From assembly GCA_023846275.1 (NCBI GenBank), contig JAIUJO010000145.1:455001-519000 (forward strand): 64,000 nt of DNA. Direction: 5' to 3'. Source of the stretch: Vanilla planifolia. Taxonomy: Eukaryota; Streptophyta; Magnoliopsida; Asparagales; Orchidaceae. Made by a program: the position numbers and the translations under genes. Positions within the stretch are counted from its first letter, which is position 1. The number at the start of each line of letters is the position of its first letter. Below, in pieces: positions 28,216 through 41,068 of the stretch. The notes below the pieces were generated by a model. It had not been told where the DNA came from, did no database searches, and saw only the letters and a program-made list of their open reading frames with translations.

Positions 28216-31200
28216 CTTTTCTCTTTAATATCATCAATACCATTCCTACAATCTATTGCTCTCTATTCTTTTCAACTTTTATATCCATCATTCTTCTACT
28301 TCTTTGACAATTTCAATCAACACTTTGACCTCACTTCTCTCTTCCTTTCTCTTCTCTCTATTTCTTCTATTATCACACACTTATTTACTATCTTTTGTCT
28401 CCAATTTCATTCCTCCCGCATCTCCTCTTATATATCTGATGTGCTCCCCATTACCTCTATCCCTTACCTCTCTATATTTTGTCTCTCTATTTCTATCTAT
28501 GTTGTTTATTTATTTCTTCATCATTGTAGTACCTCTCAATCTCTGTTCTCTCTCTCACTATCTTCTTTCACCACTCTATCTTTACTTTTTGGCTCTCTTT
28601 ATCTATTTTCTTTTATAAATATCACATCTCTAACTCCATATCTTCTTTCTTTTTTATATTGCTTTATCTCTTTTTCTTATCACTCATCCATCACTTTGCC
28701 TCTCTTTCTTGTAACATCACAATTTCTTCATGTCTCCATCTCTAAATGCCTTGTTTGCCATAAGAAAACTCTTCCTAACATTTTACCGATTACATTATCA
28801 CTCAATCTCTCTTACTTTCTCTATTTCACATTTTTCTTTCTTCCCTTCTTTATCTCTTTTACTAGGTTCACTTCCTTTCTATCATACTCACTCTCCTTCT
28901 TTCTTCTATTTCTAATCTTCTCTAATCTCTTTCCTCTCACTTTCTTACTTTATTCTATTCCTTTAAGGTTTTCTTCTTCTTAACTCACTTTCTTTTTTTC
29001 TCTTACTCTCTCCACTAACTCTTTTATATCTATTTCCTTTCCAATCTCTCACATTATCTTCTCTATATATCAAACTCAATTTTTATCTTATTTAAGTCAA
29101 ACTCTTTACCTATCTCAAACTTCCAACATTTTTGTTTCTTTATTTTTATTAATGGTACTATCATTACTAGACTGTCTAGCGTTTTGTCCAGATTTTTTAA
29201 AAAATTCTTTCTCAGCTCGCTCTTTTTAATCTAAACTCCACACTTTCACTCCATCTAATTCTATGCATTGATGCTTCCCTCCTCTCTTATTCCATTTCTA
29301 ATAGTCTATGATTATCTCTTTCTTGCTTTACCTTTCTCCCTCACTTTTTATTTCTCTTTACACTTTTACTTCTATTCTCTCTCCTCCTCTCCAATATCCT
29401 TATAACAATCTCTTATATCTTTTTCTCTCACTTATTCCCTCTCTCAATTTGTCTTGCACTCTCTCTCAATCAAATTATCACATACTATTATCTATCACTT
29501 CTCTTACAACTTTCTTAATTTTTAATTAGCTAAAAATATTTTATTTCAACATCTCTCTTATGTTTGTTGTTTCACTCTAATTTCTTTACACCACAATATC
29601 ACAATCTGTTATTTTTCCTTATTTCATGCTTCTCTAATCACGTTCTCCCTCATTATTTTTCTCTCTTCACTTTCTTTCTTTGTCCGTTATTTTCTCCATA
29701 ATTTCTTTCTTTTAAACTCCTCTCCCTCTTTTCTCTCGAACTCTCTGCACTAAATCTTTCCAATCACTTTCCTTTCCCCTATCTGTCTCTTTTTCTCTTC
29801 TTAATATATTTCCCTCTATTTATAACTCATTTATGTCAAAGTTTTGGCTATCTTTTCTCTTCATCATTTTTATCTCATTAAGATTTCTCTCTCTAACACA
29901 CTGTAATATCTTCTCTTTTTCTTTCATACTTTCGCATTGTCTCCTTCTCTATATCTATTTATATTGCCCTATTTAAGCCTATTCTCAATAATCTCTTACT
30001 CTCTTTCCTTATGTCTTCCTTATCAATACACCTTTTTATTCTATCATTTGAAGGTTCTTCCCACACTTTTCCTTTAGCCTCAATCTCAATTATTATCTTC
30101 TTGTCATTCTACTTTAGTCCCTCACTCACCTCATCTCTCTTCATTTCTATATTTGGTTTTTTCTACCTATTCCACTCAACTCATATATCAATCTCTTTTG
30201 TCTTTCTCTCTTGCTCACTCCCTTTCTCTCTCCCTCACGCTAACATATATTCACTCTTTTATTATCTATCACGCACAAACATTTTCCTCTTTTCTCTTAA
30301 GATTTTTTTCAATTTATCTAGATATACTTTTTATTACTTTATTTCTCACCTCTCTTAGCTTTCTTTCCTTTTTATCTCTTTCTCTCTCTATTTTGTTTTC
30401 TATTATTCATTGTATGTCTACCTTCAATATGTTATTTCATAAGAAAATTTATAAATAAATTTAGAAACATGATATGAATCAAAATAAGAATAATAAGTTA
30501 AATAAATTAAATGTAGTAAACTAAAGTATATAAATTATAAATTCTTATTCAATTAAAATTTTGAAACTTTTTATAGCTATTAATAGTTATCAAAATCCCT
30601 TTTAGTCAACAAAAAGGGCAATTACAAATTCTTTTTACTATTATAATAAATATTATTTATAAATTAAAGTAGATAAAGTAAATATACTTCGAATAAAATA
30701 ATTTCATTATATTAGAAAAATATTTATTATTGTAATTATAATAAATAGTGGAATTTATTACAACATTTTCAGTTTAAAATATTTATAAAAAATTAATTTT
30801 TCATAATAGTTAAAGGAAAATATGCATTAATAATTCTTTTATTATTAAGAATAATTACAATTATAAATATTAGAAATTTAAAAAACTATAAATATATATT
30901 ATGAGTTTTAAAAATATTTTAATGGATAACTATAAAAAAATTTATTATAATCATTAATAGTTGTATTAATAATTTTAAAAAATTATATTTTTTCTTATGA
31001 ATTGTTTTTCATCCTTTTAATTTTTTGGTTTCCTTCCATTTCATTTGTTTCCTCTCACGTCTTTTTATTGTTCTATGACATGACATATTTCATATTTAAT
31101 TTTACTCATTTTTATTTTCTTTTTTATTTTAAATTTCTTACATTACTATTCTCTTCATCTAGTTAATTATTGTGTTGTACATTTTCTTATTCTTCTTCTT

Positions 31201-33395
31201 GTCAATAATAACAGTAATGATAGCATATGTTCATATTTTCAATATTAATTATTTTCTTAAGAAGATTAAAGTTATAACTCAAATGGGACTAACTTTTTAT
31301 TCTTAAATTACAGTTGGATCAATTTTTATCCATTATGTTCAATACCAGTAGTAAAAGTTGTTGTTATCTACTTCTCTTAAACAATTATTCAAAATAATTA
31401 ATTATAATTGATAAGATCTATAATAATTAAGAATTTGATATTTAACTAATTAAATATTATTATAGAAAAATGATTATTAAATTTAAATAAGTATTTATGC
31501 TAATAAAAATTAATTTATTAATTAATAAGGAATTCTAAATTAAATGACATATTTTCAAATAGTAAGAATAATTAAATAGAATTAATCTTAACATAATTAT
31601 AATTTAAAAAATTATTCTAAAGGATTATAATTTTAATTAGTAATTGCAACATTTATTAGAAAAAGTTGACATAATAGTTATTCTTTTTGAAAATTTTTTT
31701 TTATTATAATATTAATTAATAATTTTTAAAACTTTTTAAAAATTACTATTAATGATTTTATTTTTTATATGTTTTGAACAAAATAATATTGCTTTAGTAG
31801 CTAAATAATTATTTTTTCTTATTCTTCCTCTCTCCATAATATTATTCTCACTTTCTTTCTTAATCTATATCCCTTTGTCCAAAACTTTCTCTCAAACAAA
31901 ATAATTGTGACTTTCTCCTTCACATTCTTTACCTTAGTCTCAATCAAGTTTTTCCCAAAATTTTCTCTTTTTTCCTTGAACTTCACATTCATAAGTTGTT
32001 CTTTTTTCTATTACTTCTTCCTCTCTTCTTTTCCTCTTTAACATTACTTTAGTGTCTCTTTTTAAAACTATTGTTTTGAATTTCTCTCACTTCCTTTTTG
32101 CCGCTCTTTTAATCTTAATATTTGTCTACCTCTTTATCTTTCTTCTCATTTTCTCTTTAAATAAAAATCACTATCAATGTCTTGCTTTCTCTTTATGATT
32201 TATCGATCATACACTCTTCCCTTCCTCTTTCTATCTTCTTTTATGTTGCATATCATCACTTAGACTTTCTGTCCCATATATCACCTTCTCTAATTTGCAA
32301 ATTTTTCTCTCCATTCTTAAATCTCTCTTTTTTATCTCATCTCACAACCTATATCTCTTTTTTGAGTTATATCTTCTCTATGTAACTTTGCACTACCTTC
32401 TTTAAAATTCTCTCACAAATCTATCTTTTCTCTCGTTCTCTCTTCATTAATATATTTTTTTATCTCTCTTTCTCTCTAAGTTTCGTTCTCTATAAAACTA
32501 TGACTTTATTATCTCTTTTTGTTGATCTCTCCATCATTATCACATTATCCCACAACTCTCTCAAATAATGTCTCTAGTCAATCTCTTTTTGGTTCACTCA
32601 CTCTCCTTGTTTTAAATTCTATCAATCCTCTCTCTTTTATCCATCAATCATAGCTATGTCTTTCTTTTCTCACTTTTCTTTGTCTTCCTTTATGTCTTTC
32701 CTTATCTCTTGTTGGCTCATTATTTTATTCTCTTTCATTTTGCCTCATTTCCCACTCCCTCTTGGCCATTCCAACAACTTAATCTTTCTTTCTCCACCTT
32801 CTCCCTCTTTTGTAATCGTTCTCACTATTTTTAATTATTTGTCTCATTGACTTTTGCTATTGCCTTACTCTACATGTCTATCTCTTCTTTGTATAGCCTA
32901 TTTGATCTCTCACTATGCCTCTTTATTTTTTCATCTCTCACTTCTCTTTGTCCCTCCTTCTTTATCCACTCTAAAATTCATGCTCTTCACTTTTTTACCT
33001 CCTGCTCTCTCACTCTTCCATTCTCTCTTTTCAACTTGTACTATTCACTCTAAATTTTGTATTTAACTCTATTTGTCTTTGTAAAACTCACTTTTAGTCT
33101 TTCACTTGTATTCTTACTTTGTTTCTTTATCTATCATTTGTATCTCTATTTTTTTTCTCTTATCTCTCTCAAAATCTATCTCATATTCAATCTCTATTGC
33201 ACTTAATCTTAGACTTTTTGTCTCCTTTCCATACCTCTTCTTGCACACTTCACTATCTCCTTTTTCTCTCCTCCATTATCTCTTTCCACTCTTGTTTCCT
33301 TCTTCTCCATCTTTCATCACAATCTCTAAGGCCCTTTCCAATTCTAATTATCTATTCTTTCTCAATCCTTAATCACCAAAATCTTACAATTTTCC
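28216..33395. repeat. CT-rich repeat unit B
   Basis: CT-rich part at about 28216-30435 (about 450 bp longer than in unit A), AT-rich part at about 30436-31810, CT-rich part at about 31811-33395. It ends shortly after TTAATCACCAAAATCTTAC, which has a match near 27340 in unit A. Late spacer of a 5S-like unit follows directly. No gene is seen. Confidence 0.7.
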
Positions 33396-33590
33396 ATTAT
33401 TTTATTATACCTATGAATTGTTGTATTTAATACTACATGAACATAATAATGTTGTCATAAAAGCAATTTTAATAAATAATATTTAAATGGAAATTATAAA
33501 ATATTATCCATAATTCTGTTATTTATGAATGATGATAAATTATTAAAGTTAATAATTATTTTTTAAAAAATTAATATTTATTAAAAATAT
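33396..33590. repeat. Late spacer fragment, right flank of CT block
   Basis: The array resumes in the last part of a unit spacer (TTGTATTTAATACTACATGA matches other units). Compared with the left flank, about 0.6 kb of a unit is missing across the CT block. Confidence 0.65.
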
Positions 33591-33706
33591 GTGCAAAATG
33601 AAGACTTCTCAAGAGTTTAACCATCCCTATACCTCTGTTGGCTAGCCATTCTTAATTTTGGAGTTCTTACGTGATCCAAAGCTATCATGTGGTGTGGTCA
33701 CACTTG
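33591..33706 (-). pseudogene. 5S rRNA-like copy 11
   Basis: Full length, with GACTTCTCAAGAGTTTAACC at the 3' side, TTTTGGAGTTCTTACGTGAT in the 5' half and GGTGTGGTCACACTTG at the 5' end. Box A is altered (GCTAGCCATTCTTAA). Confidence 0.8.
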
Positions 33707-34738
33707 TATATAAACACAAGAAAACCATATTTATATGCTTATTTTATTAAAATTATGAATTACACAAAAAATATTTTTTGTTTTATTATATATATCATTA
33801 TATATTTTAATATCAATACATTAAATACATTTAAGTAATGGTAAACTATTTATATTATTATTTATTTTGAAGTAAACACTTACAAATAAGAAATATTTCC
33901 ATTAAATTATAGTTTTTTGTAAGCAAAAAATTAAATTATTTATCAATAATAAATATTAGAATATATATTGCTTAGTTTAATTAATGTAGAAAAAAAATGA
34001 GATAATGTAGATTGAATTAGATAAATTAGAGAACAGAGACTCATGGATGGATAATGAAGAGACAGAGAGAAGCAAGTAATGACCGAATGAAGAGAATGAG
34101 AAAAGAAGAGAATTGAGAGGGAGATAAAGGACATAGAAGTCGAGGGAAGACAAATTGATATAACAAGGGAAGGCAAATAAAGGGCTCATAATGGGTAAGG
34201 GAAGAAAATGAAGCAATATGAGAATTTTTATTTCAAGTGAAAGAAGTTATAGAAATAATGAAACAAAACTACATCTAAATTGTTTAAACTTATTTTATTT
34301 ATTAATATTAAAATATTAAAAATATATAATATTAAATATTATTTAGATAAAAAATTTGATGATTCATAAAAGTTTAGTTTATTAGAAATGTTTAAAGTAT
34401 ATGTTCATTATTAATTTAATATTATTTTATTAATTCATGTAATTTTAAAAATTAATGAGATAATAAAAAATAACATTATTCTAAGACCTTCTTTCATATT
34501 ACATAACATAAATAATAAATAAAAATAATATTCATTTTCATGACATAGTTATAGGTAGTTTACGTTCTATAATATACTATTATTATATTAAAATACCTTT
34601 ATACATTGCATTTATATACTACTATAAATATACAATAATGATACTTTATTATAATTGATATAAGTTATGTTCCCCAAAATTAAAGTATATTAAGTTATTA
34701 TTTTGTTACATAACAATAATAATAATAATAATAATAAC

Positions 34739-34830
<92 letters not shown>

Positions 34831-34973
34831 TAGTAATATTATGAAGTTAATATTGATACTTAAAAATTAAAATGTAATTTATAAAATTTCATTCACAAAT
34901 ATGTTGATTATGAATATTAATATATTATTAATAACAACTACTACTCATTAAATATTTAATGTTGGAAAAGCGT
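33707..34973. repeat. Unit spacer with purine tract and (AAT)n
   Basis: A standard unit with a purine tract at about 34000-34265 and a long AAT microsatellite at 34712-34836. The minus-strand frames 33943-34216 translate the purine tract and are not genes. Confidence 0.68.
34712..34836. repeat. (AAT)n microsatellite
   Basis: About 41 AAT repeats over 125 bp, interrupted by a few AAC units. It sits in the long spacer at the site where other units read TTATTTTATTACATCA. Confidence 0.96.
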
Positions 34974-35086
34974 GTGCAACCAAAGAGGACTTTCAAGAGT
35001 TGACTATCCTAATACTACACTTAAACAAGCCTAACCTTGTTGTTTTAATGTGAACTAGAGAATAATGCTAATTTGGTCATACATAC
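34974..35086 (-). pseudogene. 5S rRNA-like copy 12
   Basis: Full length, with a clear 3' domain (GAGGACTTTCAAGAGTTGAC, then ATCCTAATACTACAC). Box A is partly kept (AACAAGCCTAACCTT). The 5' half is weak. Confidence 0.75.
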
Positions 35087-36971
35087 ATATAATTGCAAAG
35101 AAAGAAAACTAAAGTGATTATTGTCCTCAGAATAATGAACTCTTCAAGAAATGTTCCATACTATCACGTATGAATACTCCAAATTTTTTTTATTTTAGAT
35201 GTCGTAACATATTTGAAATTTAATACATTATTTATTTTTAATTTATATGAATTATGTGTAATGTTATTTCCCTTAAAGTAAACATTCAAATATTAGAATT
35301 ATTTTCACTAAATTACAGTGCTTATGAATAAAAAATTACATTATTTTATTATGATAAATAAAAATAATATTTATTATTAAAAATGTATTTTAAAGTATAT
35401 AACATAATAGATTTCTTAAATAATATTAATTGAGAGGTAAGAAAAAGGATAATGGGGATATACTTTTGTATACTAGAAGAGAGAGGGAGTTTTGATATAT
35501 ACGAGAGATATTGGGAGAGAAATATTAACAGAGGGAGAAGAGAGAATTGATTGAAAGTTGAAAAAGAGAAAAAGAGAGACAAAATAAAATATTGATTCAT
35601 TTGATGTACTTTATCTAACATTATATCAAAATCTTAATTATTGTTATATAACATTATTAAATACAAACTAAAATGGAAACAATAAAATTACAATCATAAT
35701 TATTTTATTTGTTAACATCAACATATAATTAAAGTCAATTATATTATTTGTGGAACACAACACTACTCATGTTAATGAAGGAGTAGTTTGAATGTAGAGA
35801 TAGAGAAAAAGAGAAGAAAGAGATAAGATAAAGGGGGTAAAATGTATAAATAACATTATGAAAGTGTGTGAAATTTAAAAATAAAGAAAGATAGAGGGAT
35901 AAAGTATTTTGAACACCAATAGATAGTGGAAGGGCAAAAAAAAGAGAATGATAATAAAAGAGAGAAGTGAGAGAATGTGAGGCATTAAGATATAGAGAAC
36001 AAATTAAGAGAAATAACTAAAGAAAATTATATTTTAATAATTTAGCTTATATAGTTTTTGTGATATTAGAATGTTATTCAAATATAAGTTAAAACATTAT
36101 TTTATTGAATTAAAAATTCAAGGTTTTTAAGAATTTTAGTATTTTACAAAATTTTAAAGTATTTATGCATATGAATAATTTCATTATATTTTTATTAATA
36201 TGTATAACTTGAAAAGATTAAGAAAAATAATATCATTATTATAGGATATCAAGTTCACATTACAAAACATGTATAACAAATATGACTAATATGTCATAAT
36301 CATGATATATGTTCTTGTAGTTTATGAGGGAAAGGCAAAGAGATTAGGAAGTCAAGGATAATTAAGAGATTGAAAATGGGAAAAGTTAGAGTAAGAGCTA
36401 TCATGATAAAGAGAATTAAGTGAGAGAAATAATAAAATAAAAGATATATATCTCAATAATTTAACATATAATATTTATTTATATTAAAATGTTTTATTTT
36501 AATATTATTTTAATAATTTGTGTAATTTAAAAAAATACTTAAAATATAAATATTATTATTCTTTTAAGATGTTATCTTCATATGAAATAATATTGATAAT
36601 AATATAAATAATTTTTTCAAATTCATGGCATAATTTTAGAAAGTTTATGCTATATAATATATTATTATATTATATATTATTTATGCACATGATTCTATAA
36701 ATATATATTAATTCTACTTTATTATGTTCGATAAAAGTTTTGTAATGCATAATTAAATTATAATAAATAAATTATTTTATTATATTATATAAATTTTTTT
36801 TATTTAACGTTATTTAAAAATAATTAAAAGTTTTTGTAGTTAATTAAATAAATAATAACTTAAATTGAAGTTATTATATATTATTCATAATTAGGTTACA
36901 TATGAATATTAAAATATTATTATAATCTATTGCCACTTATTTTTTAAAAAAGGTTGATATGAAAAACATAT
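35087..36971. repeat. Collapsed double unit spacer with three purine tracts
   Basis: Purine tracts lie at about 35430-35590, 35780-36015 and 36330-36435, separated by shortened spacer pieces. The stretch at about 35740-35790 joins late spacer to a purine tract with no recognisable 5S-like copy between them. This is most simply an old unit that lost its 5S part. No gene. Confidence 0.58.
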
Positions 36972-37087
36972 TTGCGATACAAGAACTTTTCAAGAGGTCA
37001 GCATTCCTATTACTACTCTCACAAGAGCATGCTTTACTTGGAATTCTGATGAGATCTTGGTCTATAATTCTAATATGGTCTCACGTG
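36972..37087 (-). pseudogene. 5S rRNA-like copy 13
   Basis: A full-length copy with TTTTCAAGAGGTCAGCATTC at the box C side, TATTACTACTCTCACAAGAG, a box A remnant (GCATGCTTTACTTGGAATTC) and a good 5' half (TGATGAGATCTTGGTCTATA). Confidence 0.82.
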
Positions 37088-38279
37088 TTCACAATAATCA
37101 AGAAATGCATTCTTATGTGATTATTGTCACGAAAAAACTGAACTATTTAAGAAATTTACTAAATTATCATGCATATACACTTCCAAAAATAATTTCATTT
37201 TTATAATATATTTCAAAATAGATCCCAATATTAAAAAATTAATTATATTAAATTAATAAAAAATATTTGTATTAAAATTTTATTTAAAATAAATATTCAA
37301 ACATATGAATTATTTCTACAAAACTATAGTTCTTCGAGGAAAAATTAAATTAATTATTAATAATAAAGGAAATATATATATTTATTATAATAACATTTAT
37401 TGAATTAATCTTATTTTATGGTACAAAAAGTTTGTATAATAGAGATTACAGAAAAGTTTACTGGAAGAAAAAGAGTAATGGATAGAAAAGAGGGACATAG
37501 GGATGGACCCATGATAGTGAGAGAAGAGAGAGATTAGTAAATGAAGAGAAGAGAAAAAGAGAAGATAGAAATAACAAAATGATAAGGAGAGAAATTAAAA
37601 AAATAAAGAATAAGACAGATGAGTTGGTGAGCGAAAGTCACAATTTAAGGGTGGAGAGAAAAAATAAGAGAATGATAATAAGAGAGAAAAGAAAGTGAAA
37701 GAATACGAGAACTATTAAGATAAACCAAATGAAATGAGTGAAATAATTAAAAATATCATATCTTAATAATTTGTTAAGTAATATTTATCAATATTAAAAT
37801 GCTAGACATAAGTAACACTAAGTGTTATTTAAATAACAAAAATTTAATGTTTTGTAGTATTTTTCATATATTATAAAGGTTTAAAATACAAGTTGTAATT
37901 AATTTAATATTATTTTAATATTATGTATAATTTGAAATGTTAATGAAATAATAATTAATATCATTATTTTGATATATTATCAAAATGCCATAAGATAGAT
38001 AATAAATATACATAAAATTTCATATTATTGATACCTTTTTTGGTAATTAATGTTTTATGGTATTTTTAATTATACCAAAAAAATTATACAAAATATTTAC
38101 ATAGTGCTATAAAGATATATCAATTCGAATTTATTATAGTTGAAACAAGTATTTTTTATCAATAAGTAATCATTAAAATGGAAATTATAGAATGAAATTC
38201 ATAATTTTGTTCTTCATCAATATTTACTTATTATTTAAATCTAGTGCCACTTAATAGAAACAATAATTCTTTAAAATAA
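37088..38279. repeat. Unit spacer with purine tract
   Basis: A standard unit; the purine tract is at about 37440-37740, flanked by AT spacer. Nothing else is seen. Confidence 0.67.
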
Positions 38280-38396
38280 TGTTTGGAAAATAATAACATC
38301 CCAAGAAGTCACCAATTTGAACACTATCTCTCAAGCATGCTTAAATGTGGATTTCTAATGTGATCTAACGTGATATTGATGGCACGATTAAACATC
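38280..38396 (-). pseudogene. 5S rRNA-like copy 14
   Basis: Box A is well kept (TCAAGCATGCTTAAATGTGG) and so is the 5' half (TTTCTAATGTGATCTAACG). The 3' end is A-rich and diverged. The 61-codon frame at 38370-38555 starts inside this copy and is a chance frame. Confidence 0.77.
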
Positions 38397-39773
38397 CATG
38401 GAAAAGCTAGAAAATCATACTTGTGTACTTATTGTCTAAAAAATAATAAATTGTTAAAACATTGTTCTAAATTATCATGCATATACACTTGTAAAATCAT
38501 TAATCTTATTATATACGTCATAGTATATTTTAATATTAAGATATCAATTATATGAAAATTTTAAAATATTATGTATATTGTTATTTCTATTGAAATAAAT
38601 ATTCATGAGTAGGATTTATTTCCACAAAATTATAGTTCAAATAAAAAAATTAATTAAAATTTAATTTATTTTAAATAATAAAATATAAAACAAAAAGTTT
38701 AATTATAATTATTTTTTATAAGGTTTTCTTTAATTACATAATTTTGAACATTAAAAGAACTAAAAGCATATAAAATTTTGAATTAATCTATTTTTAAAAT
38801 TAAATTTATATTTTATCATAATAAAAAAAATAAATGAAATTTATTGTTTATTATATCAGAAGCATAGAATAACTTTTACATACTTTTATTTGATATTTCA
38901 TAATTTATGTAAATGGTATGATTTTAAAAATTATATTGTTAATATATAATTTAAATGGTAAAGCAATCTATGATATATTATGTTAAAGTGTGTAATAAGG
39001 GAAACAAGATAAGAAAATAGTGATAGAGAGAGAAAATAGAGAGGATATAATGAAATTTTTTTTTACTTTGTAAAATTTGTATATTAATTTTTCAAAATAT
39101 ATAGTAATGTAAAATAATAATATTAGTCATATTTGGTTTATATGAAATCAAAAAAAAAATTATTATGAAAGAAGAAATTTAAAATAAATTATTACACATT
39201 AATTATTAGAAACAATGTTTGTCATAGTTATACATGCATTCAAGCAAAATTGAAATTTATATTAAAAGTTCAAAATATTATAGTAAATAAAAATATATAT
39301 TTACTAATTTGTAAAGAATAATATTTTTAATTTTTTTGATAATTTTGCTGCATAGTAGATTAAATATGAATTAATATTAGCATATTATAACATTTGTTAT
39401 AAACAAATACTTGCAATAATTATAATAAATTAACAAAATAATTTCATTATATTAATTTTAAAAAATAATTTTACTTAAATGTCTTATATATCGAATATTG
39501 TAAAAGATATTTGAAATGCGAATATAAAAAAGTAATAAAGGAGAAAGTGGGAAGAAAGTAAAATGTTGATAAAAAAATGGAAGAGTGTGATTGAGATTGG
39601 AATTAAAGGTATTGGGTGAGAAGAGAGTCAGTATACTAGAAGAAGAATGTCAAAAGAATAGAGAGACAATAGAGAAATAATAGTGAACATGTAGAAAGAG
39701 AAAGAGAGTTTATGAAATGAGAGGGAGACATAATTATTGCTATTTTTTAAAAAGTAGACACTAAGAAAAAAAT
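38397..39773. repeat. Spacer with type B module, long spacer deleted
   Basis: Type B head (about 38690-38983), short purine tract (38998-39045), type B tail (about 39050-39520), second purine tract (39525-39735), then almost directly the next 5S-like copy. It is the only type B unit away from the left end of the core. No gene. Confidence 0.58.
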
Positions 39774-39852
39774 GTGCAACATGGGCTTCTCAAGAGTTCA
39801 CACATTCCAATACTACTCTCAATTAAGCATGTTTAACTTTGTAGTTCATCTA
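39774..39852 (-). pseudogene. 5S rRNA-like copy 15, lacking its 5' third
   Basis: The 3' two-thirds are good: GTGCAACATGGGCTTCTCAA, CCAATACTACTCTC, AATTAAGCATGTTTAACTTT. The sequence then jumps into flanking spacer, so the 5' third is deleted. This is the reciprocal of the fragments at 5708 and 5854, which keep only the 5' third. Confidence 0.8.
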
Positions 39853-40952
39853 TAAAAAAGTAACTAGATCATATTCTTATGGTTATTGTCTCATAGATAA
39901 GGAATTATTTTAAAACGTTTCTAAATTATCATGGGTATGCTTTTCCAAAAATAATTTTTTTCTTTAATAAATTTATGATAATATATTCCTATATTAATGT
40001 CTTATTTATATTAAATTGACCGAAAGTTATAGATATTATTATTTCACTTAAAGCAAATATTTGTTATAAGAATTATTTCCATTAACTTATAATTCTTAAA
40101 AAAAAATAATAAATTATTTATTAGTTATAAATAATGAAATATATATATATATTAAAGTGCACAACATAAGAGATTTCTATATTAATTACAATTTAAGGAG
40201 ATAAAAAATGGATATACAAGATGGGTATAAAAATATCATAATTGAGAAATGTCATGGATATATAAGAATGAAATAGACAAAATAGTAATGAAGGAGAAGA
40301 GAGATAATTGAATGAAGTTTAAGAGAAAAGGATAGAAAAGTGAGAAAAGATATAGGAGATAGAGAGAATGAATATTATAGTGAAAGAAAGAGAGAAATAA
40401 TGACAATGCTAATGATACAATAGAGATGGTGAGGGGAAGACAATGTGAGAAAGACAAGAGTGATAAATGATAGTTTTGTATAAAATTAAAAATAATTAAT
40501 ATAAAAAAATGTCAAAGGTTTAGAAGTATTTTAATGTATTGCAAACATTTAAGTATACGTTAAGCATTAATTTAAATATAAAAAAAATTTCATAATTATG
40601 ATAAAATTTTATGTAGTTTATCTTCCATAACATATCATTATATTAGAAAAACCATCGTGGGCAACACGTATAAACTACTATAAATATCTATTAATCTTTT
40701 TGTAATATATTAGATAAAAGATATATCTCCATATATTAAATTAAATTAAATTTATTATTTTATCATATCATTTAAACTATAGTTATTAATAATGTGTGAA
40801 AAGTATACTAATGTAATAAACTTAATATTAATAAAAAAAATAACTAAACTTTTAATTATTAAATATCATTTATAATTAAATTTTTTAGTAATATTAATAT
40901 GGTATTAAAATCAAATGTGTATCAATAGAAAAATAAATGTTATGAAAAAACA
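39853..40952. repeat. Unit spacer with purine tract
   Basis: AT spacer, purine tract at about 40195-40470, long AT spacer. The minus-strand frame 40236-40457 translates the purine tract. No gene. Confidence 0.67.
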
Positions 40953-41068
40953 TGTACAACATGAGGATAGCTTAATAGTAACCCTTTGCATATAGCACTT
41001 GCCCAAGTATGCTTAATTTTGGTGTTTTAATAAGAACAATCATTATAATTCTAGTCTAGTCACACATC
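40953..41068 (-). pseudogene. 5S rRNA-like copy 16
   Basis: Full length. CATGTACAACATGAGGATAG at the 3' end and GCCCAAGTATGCTTAATTTT at box A are clear. The box C region (AACCCTTTGCATATAGCAC) is degraded. Confidence 0.78.

Larger units (their letters stand above)
22037..33395. repeat. 11.4-kb polypyrimidine block (two direct copies)
   Basis: The + strand changes abruptly from GA-rich tracts to CT-rich sequence. Two direct copies can be followed: ATCAATGTTATTCCTAC near 22082 and ATCAATACCATTCCTAC near 28233 (offset about 6.15 kb), TGTATGTCTA at 23803 and 30411 (about 6.61 kb), TCCAAAACTT near 25752 and 31878 (about 6.13 kb). Each copy has CT-rich, AT-rich and CT-rich parts. No 5S-like copy was found inside. 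The Ser/Leu/Phe-rich frames are composition artefacts. Confidence 0.85.

Noticed and set aside
22353-33430. Cluster of hydrophobic Ser/Leu/Phe-rich frames resembling membrane proteins
   Set aside because: CT-rich DNA yields Ser, Leu, Phe and Pro codons in every frame. Frames are short, overlap and are not conserved in frame between the two CT-rich copies.
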